Shown one piece after another: positions 25,799-36,718 of a stretch of 64,000 nucleotides of DNA. The stretch covers positions 2,046,001 to 2,110,000 of the forward strand of contig NZ_PDIZ01000001.1 in NCBI RefSeq assembly GCF_002563635.1, in the 5' to 3' direction. This stretch comes from Bacillus sp. es.036. Lineage in GTDB: Bacteria; Bacillota; Bacilli; Bacillales; Guptibacillaceae. The position numbers were made by a program, and so were the translations under genes. The notes under the pieces are model-generated. The model did not search any database. It had not been told where the DNA came from and was given only the letters and a program-made list of their open reading frames with translations. How positions within the stretch are numbered: position 1 is the first letter of the stretch; every line of letters starts with the position of its first letter.

Positions 25799-26914
25799 CT
25801 ATTCCAGAAAATCTTTTAATCGTTTGCTACGGCTTGGATGGCGAAGTTTACGAAGAGCTTTTGCTTCAATCTGTCGGATTCGCTCACGCGTAACGCCAAA
25901 GACGCGTCCTACTTCTTCTAGCGTTCTTGTTCGCCCATCGTCTAGCCCGAAACGAAGTCTCAATACGTTTTCTTCTCGATCAGTTAGCGTATCTAGAACA
26001 TCTTCAAGCTGCTCTTTCAGCAGTTCATAAGCTGCAGCATCCGATGGCGCAAGAGCATCTTGATCTTCAATAAAATCTCCAAGGTGGGAGTCGTCTTCTT
26101 CACCAATAGGCGTTTCAAGAGAGACAGGTTCTTGAGCAATCTTAAGAATTTCACGGACTTTCTCTGGAGAAAGATCCATTTCTTTACCAATTTCTTCAGG
26201 TGATGGTTCACGCCCAAGATCTTGAAGAAGTTGACGCTGAACTCGAATTAATTTATTAATCGTTTCGACCATATGAACGGGAATACGTATCGTTCTAGCT
26301 TGGTCTGCAATTGCTCGAGTAATGGCTTGACGAATCCACCACGTTGCATACGTACTAAATTTGTACCCTTTACGATAATCGAATTTTTCAACTGCTTTAA
26401 TGAGTCCCATGTTCCCTTCTTGAATTAAATCTAAGAAGAGCATGCCTCGTCCAACGTATCTTTTCGCAATACTAACAACAAGTCGAAGGTTTGCTTCAGC
26501 GAGACGACGCTTAGCCTCTTCGTCACCTTCTTCGATACGTTGTGCTAGACTAATCTCTTCCTTTGCAGAAAGAAGGTCTACACGGCCAATCTCTTTTAGG
26601 TACATACGAACCGGATCATTTATTTTGACACCCGGAGGAACACTTAAGTCGTTTAAATCAAATTCTTCTTCTTTATTAACTTCTTGAGGCGAAGGATTAT
26701 CAGAAGTATCTTCGATGACTTCAACACCTTGTTCCTCTAGATATTCAAAGAATTCATCCATTTGATCGGAATCCTGTTCAAATGGGGACAACCGTTCTAC
26801 GATCGTAGAGTAAGTAATTAAGCTTGTTTTCTTTCCAAGCTCTACTAACTGCTCTTTCACTTGATCGATGGTTAATTCACCTTCCGCCGGTTGGCGAGTT
26901 GGTTTTTCAGCCAT
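25799..26914 (-). CDS. sigA: RNA polymerase major sigma factor SigA (RpoD)
   Basis: A 371-residue primary sigma factor. ATG at 26914 ([23 protein letters not shown]) follows GGAAGGAGG; an in-frame start at 26944 lies before that site. Region 1.1 is seen at the N-terminus, region 1.2 in [19 protein letters not shown], region 2 in [21 protein letters not shown] and [13 protein letters not shown], region 3 in [14 protein letters not shown] and region 4 in [15 protein letters not shown] with the helix-turn-helix [17 protein letters not shown]. Third gene in transcription order of the yqxD-dnaG-sigA macromolecular synthesis operon. Confidence 0.98.
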   Translation of the reverse strand: MAEKPTRQPAEGELTIDQVKEQLVELGKKTSLITYSTIVERLSPFEQDSDQMDEFFEYLEEQGVEVIEDTSDNPSPQEVNKEEEFDLNDLSVPPGVKINDPVRMYLKEIGRVDLLSAKEEISLAQRIEEGDEEAKRRLAEANLRLVVSIAKRYVGRGMLFLDLIQEGNMGLIKAVEKFDYRKGYKFSTYATWWIRQAITRAIADQARTIRIPVHMVETINKLIRVQRQLLQDLGREPSPEEIGKEMDLSPEKVREILKIAQEPVSLETPIGEEDDSHLGDFIEDQDALAPSDAAAYELLKEQLEDVLDTLTDREENVLRLRFGLDDGRTRTLEEVGRVFGVTRERIRQIEAKALRKLRHPSRSKRLKDFLE

Positions 26915-26962
26915 TCGATCCCCTCCTTCCATACATCTCAACAATAAAAATCAGTCATTATC

Positions 26963-28783
26963 TTAAAATGAATTTTTTAAGTTCTTTTTCATTTCAAGAA
27001 TTTCCATAGCGATCTTGGCTGCCTGGACAAAATCTTGCTTCATTTCCGCTTCTTTCTTTTCTTTTTCTCTCTCTTCTATCTTTATCCATTCTGGATAATT
27101 TAACACCTGCCGGATATAATCATGTAATTCTTTGTCCGACACGTCATTATTTAAATCCATCATGGCCAGTTCAGAAGCAATTTTGACAAGGTTAGGATCA
27201 GTCAGCTGCTCCATGAATTGACTCACGTCAGCTTCATGGCCGTTAGCATAAAAGCTATACAGGTATGCAGCAATCGCACTATGCTCGTCAATATTAAACG
27301 AACCGCCAACCTCTTCCTGTACTTTTTCTGCCACTTCCAGATCACGCATCATATAAGCAAGTAAGATACGTTCTGCATTCTGGAATGCTGGTAAGAGCTT
27401 TTTCTTAACATAGAAATTTTTCCTAGCATTATTATCCCTTTTCGGAGGAGCATTATCCTTACTTTTCTTCCCCTCTTTAAAAAACTGGGAAACCTGCTGC
27501 TTTAAAGCATCGAGTGAAAGTGAGAATTCTTCCGCTAGCTGTCGTAAATAATGATCGCGTTCAACAGCATTAGGAAGACGGCTAATTTCTTTAAGTACTT
27601 CTTCGATATAGCGGATTCGTTCTCCTTCATCCGATAGGTTTTTTCCTGATCGAAAAACCTCCATTTTGAAAGCCATTACCGTTGGCGCTGCCCCTATTAC
27701 ATCCTTTTCAAACCGTTCTGCACCGTATGTCCGGATATAGTCATCGGGATCTAGTCCACCTGGCATTTTTGCTATTCTAACGTAGCACCCGGCTTCCATT
27801 AATTCGTCTGCCGCTCTTGTGGCAGCATTGGTTCCAGCCTTATCTGAGTCATAACAAATGACCACGGACTCTGTCTGTCTTCGCAGCAGCTTTGCTTGAT
27901 CTTTCGTTAAAGCCGTACCTAAACTTGCTACAACGTTTTGTACCCCATTTCCGTATGCTGTAATCACATCAACATAGCCTTCTAATAGGATTGCCTGATC
28001 TTTTAAGCGAATAGCCGAGCGGGTAAGGTGAAATCCATAGAGAAACTTCCCTTTTTGAAAAAGCTTCGTTTCCGGACTATTTAAATATTTAGGTTCGCCA
28101 TCTCCTATGATTCTTCCTCCGAATGCAACTGGTCTTCCTTTTGGATCCCAAATCGGAAACATAATCCTATTTCGAAAGCGATCGAAATACTTTCCATCAA
28201 ATTCTCTTTTGGCGAGTAAGCCTGCGTCAGCCACTTTTGCGAGAGGGTAGTTTCTTTTTTCCAAATACGAGGTTGCATAGTCCCAAGAATCAGGTGCAAA
28301 GCCTAACTGAAACTTTTCAATCATTTCTTTCGAAAAACCTCGTTCATTAAGATAAGCACGGGCTTGTTCGCCTTCCGGAGTCTTAACCATACAATGATTG
28401 TATAGTTTAGCGAGAAAGTCATGGGCCTTATATATGGTGTCATTCTCAGAATTTGTTTTTGCACTACCGCTCTGATTCTCTTGCACTTCAGGTAAGTCAA
28501 TACCGGATTTTTGTCCAAGACTTTGAACAGCTTCTACAAAGTTATACCCTTCAATTTCCATTAAAAATGAAAAAGCGTTCCCGCCAGCACCACATCCGAA
28601 GCAATGATAAATTTGTTTGTCCGGCGCTACTGAAAATGAAGGAGTGCTTTCACCGTGAAAAGGACAAAGGCCAAAGAAATTTCTTCCTTGCTTTTTCAGC
28701 TGGACATAATCGCTAATCACATCAACAATATCTGTGGATCGGCGAATCGCTTCAATTTTTTCTTCTGGGATTCTGCCACTCAT
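26963..28783 (-). CDS. dnaG: DNA primase
   Basis: A 606-residue primase that makes RNA primers for replication. The CHC2-type zinc-binding domain has C40, H43, C61 and C64 (FFGLCPFHGE, YHCFGCGAGGN). The catalytic TOPRIM core shows LLEGYVDVITAYGNG and VICYDSDKAGTNAA. The C-terminal 150 residues form the helicase-interaction domain that contacts DnaC/DnaB-type helicase. It lies 48 bases upstream of sigA in the same direction and 19 bases after yqxD. Confidence 0.97.
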   Translation of the reverse strand: MSGRIPEEKIEAIRRSTDIVDVISDYVQLKKQGRNFFGLCPFHGESTPSFSVAPDKQIYHCFGCGAGGNAFSFLMEIEGYNFVEAVQSLGQKSGIDLPEVQENQSGSAKTNSENDTIYKAHDFLAKLYNHCMVKTPEGEQARAYLNERGFSKEMIEKFQLGFAPDSWDYATSYLEKRNYPLAKVADAGLLAKREFDGKYFDRFRNRIMFPIWDPKGRPVAFGGRIIGDGEPKYLNSPETKLFQKGKFLYGFHLTRSAIRLKDQAILLEGYVDVITAYGNGVQNVVASLGTALTKDQAKLLRRQTESVVICYDSDKAGTNAATRAADELMEAGCYVRIAKMPGGLDPDDYIRTYGAERFEKDVIGAAPTVMAFKMEVFRSGKNLSDEGERIRYIEEVLKEISRLPNAVERDHYLRQLAEEFSLSLDALKQQVSQFFKEGKKSKDNAPPKRDNNARKNFYVKKKLLPAFQNAERILLAYMMRDLEVAEKVQEEVGGSFNIDEHSAIAAYLYSFYANGHEADVSQFMEQLTDPNLVKIASELAMMDLNNDVSDKELHDYIRQVLNYPEWIKIEEREKEKKEAEMKQDFVQAAKIAMEILEMKKNLKNSF

Positions 28784-28802
28784 TATTTATCACCAACAGA
28801 CT

Positions 28803-29294
28803 CTATAGTTTCGACAAATAAAAATAATCTCCTTCATAGTTCGACAATATTTTTATTAGTTCTTCCCGAAATTGAACTCGATCATCACTGGTAAACTTTC
28901 GTGGACCTTTTGTATGCTTACCAGCTCTTCTACTTTTAGATGCCAGGTACCGCGTATGTAAAAGAGTCGATATGTTCTCTTCTGTATACTGTTTCCCTCT
29001 TGGAGAAAGAACAAAAACACCTTTTGGAAGGAGCAAACTTGCAAGACCATAGTCTTGGGTCACAGCAATATCGCCTTTTTTGGCATGGCGATGAATATAG
29101 AGATCCGCTTCTTCCTTTTCAGAGTCTACCATAACCCACTTCGCCTCACGGAACGTCGTGCTCATATGGGCATAAGAAGCAACAAAAATCGTTTCTACTT
29201 CTGATAGAGCTTTCTGAAAAGACATAATTTCTTCTTTAATTAGAACAGGACATGCATCTGCATCGACAAAAAGCGTCAGTTTCTTTTTCGTCAT
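28803..29294 (-). CDS. yqxD: YaiI/YqxD family protein (DUF188)
   Basis: A 163-residue protein with a PIN-like fold. The conserved N-terminal block FVDADACPVLIKEEI, the middle ADLYIHRHAKKGDIAVTQDYGLASLLLPKG and the C-terminal GKHTKGPRKFTSDDRVQFREEL are typical of the DUF188 family. The aspartates in the first block and in TQDYGLA could make a metal site like that of nucleases, but no activity is established. It opens the run yqxD-dnaG-sigA as in B. subtilis. Confidence 0.9.
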   Translation of the reverse strand: MTKKKLTLFVDADACPVLIKEEIMSFQKALSEVETIFVASYAHMSTTFREAKWVMVDSEKEEADLYIHRHAKKGDIAVTQDYGLASLLLPKGVFVLSPRGKQYTEENISTLLHTRYLASKSRRAGKHTKGPRKFTSDDRVQFREELIKILSNYEGDYFYLSKL

Positions 29295-29486
29295 AATTCT
29301 CTATTCTACATCTCCCTGAGTTATCCTTCTTTTGATATTTATGTTTTAACTTTCAGAATTTTAGATCGCACTATTTCAGATAACTACTATATTCTTCTGA
29401 AAGCCTTCTTTAATGATTATAGACAAATTTTATTGACAATATTTGATTATATACTAAAAATATTAAATTGAACAGATAAAAACGAT

Positions 29487-29534
29487 AAAAAAACGCCATC
29501 ATCGAGAACATTTTTGTCTCGATAATGGTGTTTT
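29487..29534. terminator. Terminator hairpin after ppsR
   Basis: Long stem AAAACACCATTATCGAGAC/GTTCTCGATGATGGCGTTTTTTT (minus strand) with a short A-rich loop; ends the ccpN-ppsR transcript and is before yqxD. Confidence 0.82.
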
Positions 29535-29549
29535 CTTGTTATGTTTTTA

Positions 29550-30374
29550 TTAAGATGTATGCTTCCCTTTATGAAGGCTTAAAATTAAATTAGCTGTTTC
29601 CTCTACTGCTCGATTTGAAACATCAATAACTTGGCAGTTCATTTTATTAATAATCGTATCGAAGTATTCCAGTTCATCTTTGATTCTTGTCATATTAGCA
29701 TAGCTTGCTTCAGCATTTAATCCAAGCGCAATTAGTCGCTCTTTACGAATGTTATTTAACTTCTCAGGACTTATTTTTAGAGCATAGCATTTTCCTTCTG
29801 CAACATTAAATAATTCATCAGGCGGATCGACTTCAGGGACTATAGGAACATTGGCTACCTTCAACCTCTTGTGTGCTAAATATTGTGATAAAGGGGTTTT
29901 AGAAGTTCTAGAAACACCGACAAGCACAATATCCGCAAGAGCAATCCCACGTGGATCTCTCCCATCATCATACTTCACCGCAAATTCTATTGCCTCTACT
30001 CGACGAAAATAGTCTTCGTCAAGTTTATGTACAAGTCCAGGCTCATTTCGTGGTTCTTTCCCTATTACTGTTTTCATATGGTCAATCATTGGACCAATAA
30101 TATCAATAGCCTGAATATTTTCTTTTGATGCGACTTCAAGTAGGAAATTTCTTAACTCCGGAACTACGAGAGTAAAAGCGACAATCGCTTTTGTTTCTTT
30201 GGCAAGAGTCATCACTTCGTGAATTGTCGCTGTATCTTCTACGTAAGGGACTCTTCGAACATCAAAATCGGTAGGGTCAAATTGACTTGCGGCTGCCTTT
30301 ACAACAAGTTCCGCTGTTTCCCCTACCGAATCAGAAATCACATACACAATAGCACGATTCGTTGAATTCGTCAT
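29550..30374 (-). CDS. ppsR: Putative pyruvate, phosphate dikinase regulatory protein
   Basis: A 274-residue DUF299 protein, the family of bifunctional kinase/phosphotransferases that control PEP synthase or pyruvate, phosphate dikinase by ADP-dependent phosphorylation. The P-loop-like motif is [18 protein letters not shown]. The N-terminal part has [19 protein letters not shown]. It is 14 bases after ccpN, and the pair is conserved in B. subtilis (yqzB-yqfL), where it acts with the regulator of gluconeogenesis. The target enzyme is not encoded in the window. Confidence 0.9.
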   Translation of the reverse strand: MTNSTNRAIVYVISDSVGETAELVVKAAASQFDPTDFDVRRVPYVEDTATIHEVMTLAKETKAIVAFTLVVPELRNFLLEVASKENIQAIDIIGPMIDHMKTVIGKEPRNEPGLVHKLDEDYFRRVEAIEFAVKYDDGRDPRGIALADIVLVGVSRTSKTPLSQYLAHKRLKVANVPIVPEVDPPDELFNVAEGKCYALKISPEKLNNIRKERLIALGLNAEASYANMTRIKDELEYFDTIINKMNCQVIDVSNRAVEETANLILSLHKGKHTS

Positions 30375-30388
30375 ATAAACCTCCTAAG

Positions 30389-31027
30389 CTAAATAATTTC
30401 GTCTTTGGCAAGATCCACTAGTGCTCGCGTTACATTTGTCTTGGTTATCCTTCCAATAACCTCAATACCATTCTCTACTTCTTTTACAATCGGCAATGCA
30501 TCAATCTGCTTTTCAATTAACTGATTCGCTACTTCGATTAAGAGATCATCTCTCTGACATACAGTAATATTCGGCATTCTCGTCATAATAATTGTAACGG
30601 GTATACTTTCAAGATCTTGTTTACCAAGTGCAGCTCTTAATAGATCTTTTCTAGATAATACACCAACGAGATGTGCCAATTCATTCACTACAAACAATGT
30701 GCCGACATCTTCTAGAAACATGGAACATATCGCATCATAGACACTTGCGTTTTCTTGTACGACGACGGGGATTGATTTGTAGTCATCAACTTTAATTTTT
30801 CTTATTTTCTCAGTAAGAAGCTGCGAACCAGTTTTACCTGTATAAAAATACCCGACTCTCGGCCTCGCGTCAAGATACCCTGCCATTGTTAAAATGGCTA
30901 GATCTGGTCTAAGCGTAGCTCTAGTCAAACTGAGCTTCTCTGCAATGTGTTCCCCTGTAATCGGCCCTTCATTTTTCACGATCTGAAGGATGGTTTCCTG
31001 CCTATTGTTTAATTGGATAAGAATCAC
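30389..31027 (-). CDS. ccpN: Gluconeogenesis repressor CcpN (HTH plus two CBS domains)
   Basis: A 212-residue repressor: N-terminal winged helix (LNNRQETILQIVKNEGPITGEHIAEKLSLTRATLRPDL) and two CBS domains (about residues 75-205, including DVGTLFVVNELAHLVGVLSRKDLLRA and IDALPIVKEVENGIEVIGRITK). CcpN of B. subtilis represses gapB and pckA during glycolysis. The start is unclear: GTG at 31027 gives the usual length but overlaps the AAAGGTGGTG site; an in-frame ATC at 31018 has ideal eight-base spacing. In B. subtilis glyQS precedes this gene; here recO does. Confidence 0.92.
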   Translation of the reverse strand: MILIQLNNRQETILQIVKNEGPITGEHIAEKLSLTRATLRPDLAILTMAGYLDARPRVGYFYTGKTGSQLLTEKIRKIKVDDYKSIPVVVQENASVYDAICSMFLEDVGTLFVVNELAHLVGVLSRKDLLRAALGKQDLESIPVTIIMTRMPNITVCQRDDLLIEVANQLIEKQIDALPIVKEVENGIEVIGRITKTNVTRALVDLAKDEII

Positions 31028-31138
31028 CACCTTTAATAAGGTTATACTTTATTTTCATTATTATATACGATTATACCATTTTAACGAAAGTACTCCGCAT
31101 CGTTTTGTGAAAACCATCTGTAAAATACTTTATTTAAA

Positions 31139-31168
31139 ATAAAAAACCTCCGGATTACATTCCGCAGG
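31139..31168 (-). terminator. Intrinsic terminator after recO
   Basis: Minus-strand stem CCTGCGGA/TCCGGAGG with one mismatch, 6-base loop and T6. It separates recO from ccpN. Confidence 0.8.
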
Positions 31169-31177
31169 CTAATCTAA

Positions 31178-31927
31178 TTACTCAAGTTTAAACCGGTCCA
31201 ATTGATCCAAAAAACGTTTTGATTTTAAATAAAGGCCGGAATAGGCATCAAAATAAAGGTTAAGAATTTGTCTAATCTCTTTTTTTGTTTCTTTTTTCAG
31301 CGAAATATTTCCCAATCTTCCCAAATCAATATGTGCAAATAAATGAAGAAGTTCTGCCGTCCGTTTCATAATTGGAATGTTATAAGGATCCACTGAAAGA
31401 CACCGATGACATAGTAATCCACCTTCATTAATAGAGAAATGAAACTTCCCTTCAGAAAGACCACAGTTTGCACAACGATCTAGTTGTGGTGTAATTCCCG
31501 CAACGCGAAGCATTTTAAGCTCAAAAATAAATAAAATAACTTCAGGGTCTTTTTCTTCATTCAACGCATGAAGAACTTGATAAAGCATTTCAAATAAATA
31601 GGGATTGGGTTTTCTCTCTTCTGTTAATTTATCAACTAACTCTGCTGCATATGCCGCATAAGAAGTGAGAAACAAATCATTTCTTATAGAGCGAAACGAA
31701 TCAATTATTTCTCCCTGATTCAATCCCCCAAGACCCGATGTATGCTGATAAAGGTACTGTCCATAGACAAAAAGTTGTGAAACAGCAGAAAGACGGCTTT
31801 TAGGTTTTTTTGCGCCTCTTGCCATGACGCCAACCTTACCCGTCTCTCTCGAATAAATCGTCAGTATTTTATTTGTTTCACCATAGTCCACGGTTCGAAT
31901 TACAATTCCTTCAACCTTTTTTAACAA
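31178..31927 (-). CDS. recO: DNA repair protein RecO
   Basis: A 249-residue RecFOR-pathway mediator that helps load RecA on single-stranded DNA. The N-terminal OB fold begins MLKKVEGIVIRTVDYGETNKILTIYSRETGKVGVMARGAKKPKS; the C-terminal part holds a zinc site with four cysteines (RCANCGLSEGKF and LLCHRCLSVDP). Good family length. It is downstream of yqzL and era in the transcription direction. No glyQ or glyS gene follows, unlike B. subtilis. Confidence 0.95.
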   Translation of the reverse strand: MLKKVEGIVIRTVDYGETNKILTIYSRETGKVGVMARGAKKPKSRLSAVSQLFVYGQYLYQHTSGLGGLNQGEIIDSFRSIRNDLFLTSYAAYAAELVDKLTEERKPNPYLFEMLYQVLHALNEEKDPEVILFIFELKMLRVAGITPQLDRCANCGLSEGKFHFSINEGGLLCHRCLSVDPYNIPIMKRTAELLHLFAHIDLGRLGNISLKKETKKEIRQILNLYFDAYSGLYLKSKRFLDQLDRFKLE

Positions 31928-31966
31928 GAACTTTCACCAACCGTTTCCTGTTGCAATTCCAAAAGG

Positions 31967-32104
31967 TCAAGAGAGGCGAGGTACTTCTTCCATCTCGGTG
32001 AGAGAATCATTGTCTTCATCATTCGGTATTTCCATTTCCTTTAAAAGAAGATAAGTATCAATGTTTCCTGTTTCACAAAATATTTTCCAGGTAAACTCTA
32101 ACAC
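31967..32104 (-). CDS. yqzL: Small YqzL-like protein
   Basis: A 45-residue frame starting with GTG at 32104, preceded by AAAGGTGG. It begins MLEFTWKIFCETGNIDTYLLLKEMEI, which matches the YqzL family pattern (a short protein with a WKxFxxTGxxxTYLLxKE core) and its place between era and recO. The C-terminal 20 residues are acidic. Function is unknown. Confidence 0.8.
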   Translation of the reverse strand: MLEFTWKIFCETGNIDTYLLLKEMEIPNDEDNDSLTEMEEVPRLS

Positions 32105-32204
32105 TTTAGATCCCACCTTTCATTTTGTAAAAAGTTTATCTCTTACCTCTAGCTTGACCTTACATAAGTCGGTTTATGTGATGGAATATTTAACAAAATT
32201 TCAC

Positions 32205-33516
<1,312 letters not shown>

Positions 33517-33906
33517 TTATGACTGAAACAACTGAGCAATCGGTTCAAAAAAGAGAAGGACACCGATTATAACTGAAATAACTGCAAAAAGAAAGACTGC
33601 TGCAGCTGACACATCCTTTGCTACCTTTGCTATAGGATGTTCTTCTTCCGTAATTAAATCAATTGTTCTTTCAATGCCTGTATTTAGTGCTTCCAAACTT
33701 AGCATGATACCGATTACAGTTAGCAACACACACATTTTAATTACTGATAACCCCAACACTAACCCAGCTATTACGACCACAAAACCTGCTAGGAGATGGA
33801 AGAGAAAGTTTTGTTCATTTTTTATTAAGTAACGAAAACCTTGCGATGCATATAGAAAACTTCGCAAAAACCGCAGAAGCCTTGAACGCTTATCTTGTGA
33901 GGCCAT
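33517..33906 (-). CDS. dgkA: Undecaprenol kinase / diacylglycerol kinase family
   Basis: A 129-residue membrane enzyme with three hydrophobic segments and the family motif SLEALNTGIERTIDLI after the second. Gram-positive members phosphorylate undecaprenol, feeding the lipid carrier for wall synthesis. The start lies inside the end of ybeY with a 17-base overlap and a weak ribosome site, so translation probably depends on ybeY. Confidence 0.93.
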   Translation of the reverse strand: MASQDKRSRLLRFLRSFLYASQGFRYLIKNEQNFLFHLLAGFVVVIAGLVLGLSVIKMCVLLTVIGIMLSLEALNTGIERTIDLITEEEHPIAKVAKDVSAAAVFLFAVISVIIGVLLFFEPIAQLFQS

Positions 33907-34363
33907 ATTGCTCTAAAAGCACTTTTTGTTTACCGAACATTTCTTTCTCATCTTCGTCTGTCATATGATCATAACCGAGTAAATGAAGGAAACCATGAAC
34001 ACATAAAAAACCCAGTTCACGTTCAAAGCTATGTCCATAATCAGCTGCCTGCTCTTCTATTTTCGGGACCGAAATGACAATTTCTCCAAGCAGGTGCGGT
34101 ATTTGTTCATCAAATACGATCGGATCATCACCCTCTTCTTCGTCATCAAGAGCAAAAGAAATGACATCAGTTGGCTGATCTTTGCCGCGATAATCTCGGT
34201 TAATCTCCGTGATCCGCTCATTATTTACAAACATAATGGACACTTCGCTTCCAGCTTCAACCCCTTCTTCCTTTGCTGCATGGCTCAATAATTTTTCAAG
34301 CATTTCAAGCTGATCTTGTTTTAATGTTTCAGTTTCATCAATAAAATCAATTGTTAGATTCAT
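33890..34363 (-). CDS. ybeY: Endoribonuclease YbeY (rRNA maturation)
   Basis: A 157-residue UPF0054 metalloprotein. The zinc site HGxLHLxGYDH is present with H123, H127 and H133. It takes part in 16S rRNA 3 prime end maturation and ribosome quality control. The start overlaps the end of pgpH by four bases (ATGA), and its own end overlaps dgkA, a tightly packed unit. Confidence 0.95.
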   Translation of the reverse strand: MNLTIDFIDETETLKQDQLEMLEKLLSHAAKEEGVEAGSEVSIMFVNNERITEINRDYRGKDQPTDVISFALDDEEEGDDPIVFDEQIPHLLGEIVISVPKIEEQAADYGHSFERELGFLCVHGFLHLLGYDHMTDEDEKEMFGKQKVLLEQYGLTR

Positions 34364-36498
34364 GAAGTCACCTTCTTTTTTATTTCTGTTGGATACTCAA
34401 TTCGACTGTGAAAAATGCCGTTCAACGTTTCTAGAATCGTTCTTGCAACAATGTCAAGCTCTTTTAGTGATAAATCACATTCGTCAAATTGACCATCTTC
34501 TAGTCTGTCAGTAATGATTTTTCTTACAAGCGATTCAATCGTTGTTGGATTTGGTTTCGACATCGATCTTACCGCCGCTTCAATGCAATCCGCAATTCCG
34601 ACAACTGCCGCTTCCTTTGTCTGTGCTTTTGGCCCAGGGTATCGAAATTCCATTTCGGAAACCGTCTGATCCGTCTGTTCACTTGCTTTGTAATAAAAAT
34701 ATTTCAATAATGTTGTACCATGGTGTTGTTCAGCAATATCCACAATTTCTTTTGGCAATCGATGCTTTCTTAACATCTCAGCTCCATCAGAGGCATGCGA
34801 TACAATAATCGTTTTACTTAGGTGAGGCGAAATCTTATCATGCGGATTTTCCATATTCATTTGATTTTCAATAAAGAAGTGGGGCCGTTTTGTTTTTCCG
34901 ATATCATGATAATAAGCGCCTACTCGAGCAAGAAGACCATTTGCCTCAATTGATTCACAAGCTGCTTCTGACAAATTTGCCACCATCACACTATGATGGT
35001 AAGTTCCAGGCGTTTCCACGAGTATTTTTCTTAACAAGGGGTGATTTGGATTTGATAATTCAATTAACCTTGTAGTCGAAATAATGCGGAATCCAGCTTC
35101 AAAAAACGGCATCAATCCCAGAGTTAACATGGAAGATAAGAAACCAGACAAAAAGGCAAAGACAAAATGATAGCTAAGTTCTATACCACCATATTGGCCA
35201 TTCTTTAACATTAATAATATAGCCACAGCTACTATGTTTATTAGTGAAACAAGCAATCCCGCTGTTAAAATGTTTGAACGATGATTTCTCTTTCCTAGAA
35301 AAAACACTCCTGATAGCGAACTCATTAAAACGTAGAATCCAAGCGAAGCATTCATTGGCCCAGTAATTTCTCCGTTAAAGAAAACCCCAGCACAAACGCC
35401 AAAAAGTAAGCTTGAAGCAATTGCTAATTGTTCGTTAAAAAGCATCTTTATTAACATGGACCCTACTGCTGCTGGAACGATATAAGCAATCCCAGGAACT
35501 TCTATCCCCTGTAATAAGCTTGATAGCTTAAGAACTAGAAGGGTGCTGAGATAAATAAGCACTAGAATAAGGAGGTTTGTATTTGAAGAACGAACTCTTG
35601 ATTTGACGTCTTGAAAGAAATAATATAAATATCCTGTAAGTAACATCACAAGAAGAGCAAGTCCTACATACGGACCAGCATCAAAACCTTCATCAAGTAA
35701 ACCAGCTAGTCGAAGCTGCTCCATTACTTCTCGGTTAATCATGGCGCCTTCTTCCACAATGATTTGTCCTTCGCGTATCATTACTGGCTGTACAGCTTCA
35801 ATTGCTTCTTGACGACTTTGTTCTGTTTGTTCTGGATCAAGAAAGTAATTTGGTACAATACTTTGCTGTGCTACTGTAATCATTGCTTTCTTCTGGTCAG
35901 TTGGGAGCGAAGTAAGAGATAATCGGTCTTCAACATCTGATTTAGATTGCTCTAAATTATCAATTGATACACGATCAGTCATAACTTCCATTACCTCAGA
36001 TAACGTTAGTTCTTTTATTAAACTAATTTGAGAAGGTTCCGCTTCAATTAACGGCTTTAATGTATCATCTGTAAGTTCATCAGACATTGAGACTGAAATA
36101 ATTGATTGAAGCTCTGATATTTTTTCTTGAGTCGTTTTTTCCTCGGGTTCATTCTTATTCACTTTATCTATCCCAGAAAACAAATCATTTAACTTATCAA
36201 ACTGGGACTGTGAAACCTCATCACGGTAAACATATTTCGCATCAACTTGAGCGGCTTTTGATCGCTCATCTTCTGTAGCGGTTTTATTTTCAATCGTAAT
36301 TGGTGAAGCAATATCATGATCAGCTCTTGAATATAGCGTAATATCCAGGGACTCTGGCATAACATTTGATAACATCGTTAAGTACATAATGAGTGCCACT
36401 AGTCCATAAAGCGACCATTTTATCATTTTAATTTGTTCGATATTACGGAGATTATTTTGCAACAAATGCTTAATCTTCGCAATCATAGCTTCCTTCAC
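34360..36498 (-). CDS. pgpH: Membrane HD-domain cyclic di-AMP phosphodiesterase PgpH
   Basis: A 712-residue protein: N-terminal TM helix (about 25-45), a large extracellular 7TMR-HDED domain up to about residue 265, seven further TM segments (about 275-475), and a cytoplasmic HD domain with ETPGTYHHSVMVANLSEAA, YYHDIGKTKRP and AEQHHGTTLLKYF metal ligands. PgpH degrades the second messenger c-di-AMP, which controls potassium and osmotic balance. It is orthologous to YqfF and lies between phoH and ybeY. Confidence 0.95.
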   Translation of the reverse strand: MKEAMIAKIKHLLQNNLRNIEQIKMIKWSLYGLVALIMYLTMLSNVMPESLDITLYSRADHDIASPITIENKTATEDERSKAAQVDAKYVYRDEVSQSQFDKLNDLFSGIDKVNKNEPEEKTTQEKISELQSIISVSMSDELTDDTLKPLIEAEPSQISLIKELTLSEVMEVMTDRVSIDNLEQSKSDVEDRLSLTSLPTDQKKAMITVAQQSIVPNYFLDPEQTEQSRQEAIEAVQPVMIREGQIIVEEGAMINREVMEQLRLAGLLDEGFDAGPYVGLALLVMLLTGYLYYFFQDVKSRVRSSNTNLLILVLIYLSTLLVLKLSSLLQGIEVPGIAYIVPAAVGSMLIKMLFNEQLAIASSLLFGVCAGVFFNGEITGPMNASLGFYVLMSSLSGVFFLGKRNHRSNILTAGLLVSLINIVAVAILLMLKNGQYGGIELSYHFVFAFLSGFLSSMLTLGLMPFFEAGFRIISTTRLIELSNPNHPLLRKILVETPGTYHHSVMVANLSEAACESIEANGLLARVGAYYHDIGKTKRPHFFIENQMNMENPHDKISPHLSKTIIVSHASDGAEMLRKHRLPKEIVDIAEQHHGTTLLKYFYYKASEQTDQTVSEMEFRYPGPKAQTKEAAVVGIADCIEAAVRSMSKPNPTTIESLVRKIITDRLEDGQFDECDLSLKELDIVARTILETLNGIFHSRIEYPTEIKKKVTS

Positions 36499-36685
36499 CT
36501 CATAAGTTCTGGCCTCTACTGCTCTTCTTCATATTTTATCAGAATTCCCTAATTAATGGACCATAATCTTATAATATGTTCACGTCTTAATGCGCCTTGT
36601 CTCTTCTTATCCTTTTTTCACTAGTCCGACTCTCCAACTAGTTTGATTAACGATAGAGCCCTGGAAAGTTGAGGGATAAGGCTCA

Positions 36686-36714
36686 AAAAAGGCCCGTTTT
36701 CAAACGGGCCTTTT
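36686..36714. terminator. Intrinsic terminator between phoH and pgpH
   Basis: AAAAGGCCCGTTT/AAACGGGCCTTTT stem with T6 on the minus strand, ending the transcript that contains phoH. Confidence 0.87.
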
Positions 36715-36718
36715 AAGC

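Noticed and set aside
29433-29454. TTGACA followed by TATACT on the plus strand before yqxD
   Set aside because: Spacing is only about ten bases and no plus-strand gene follows.
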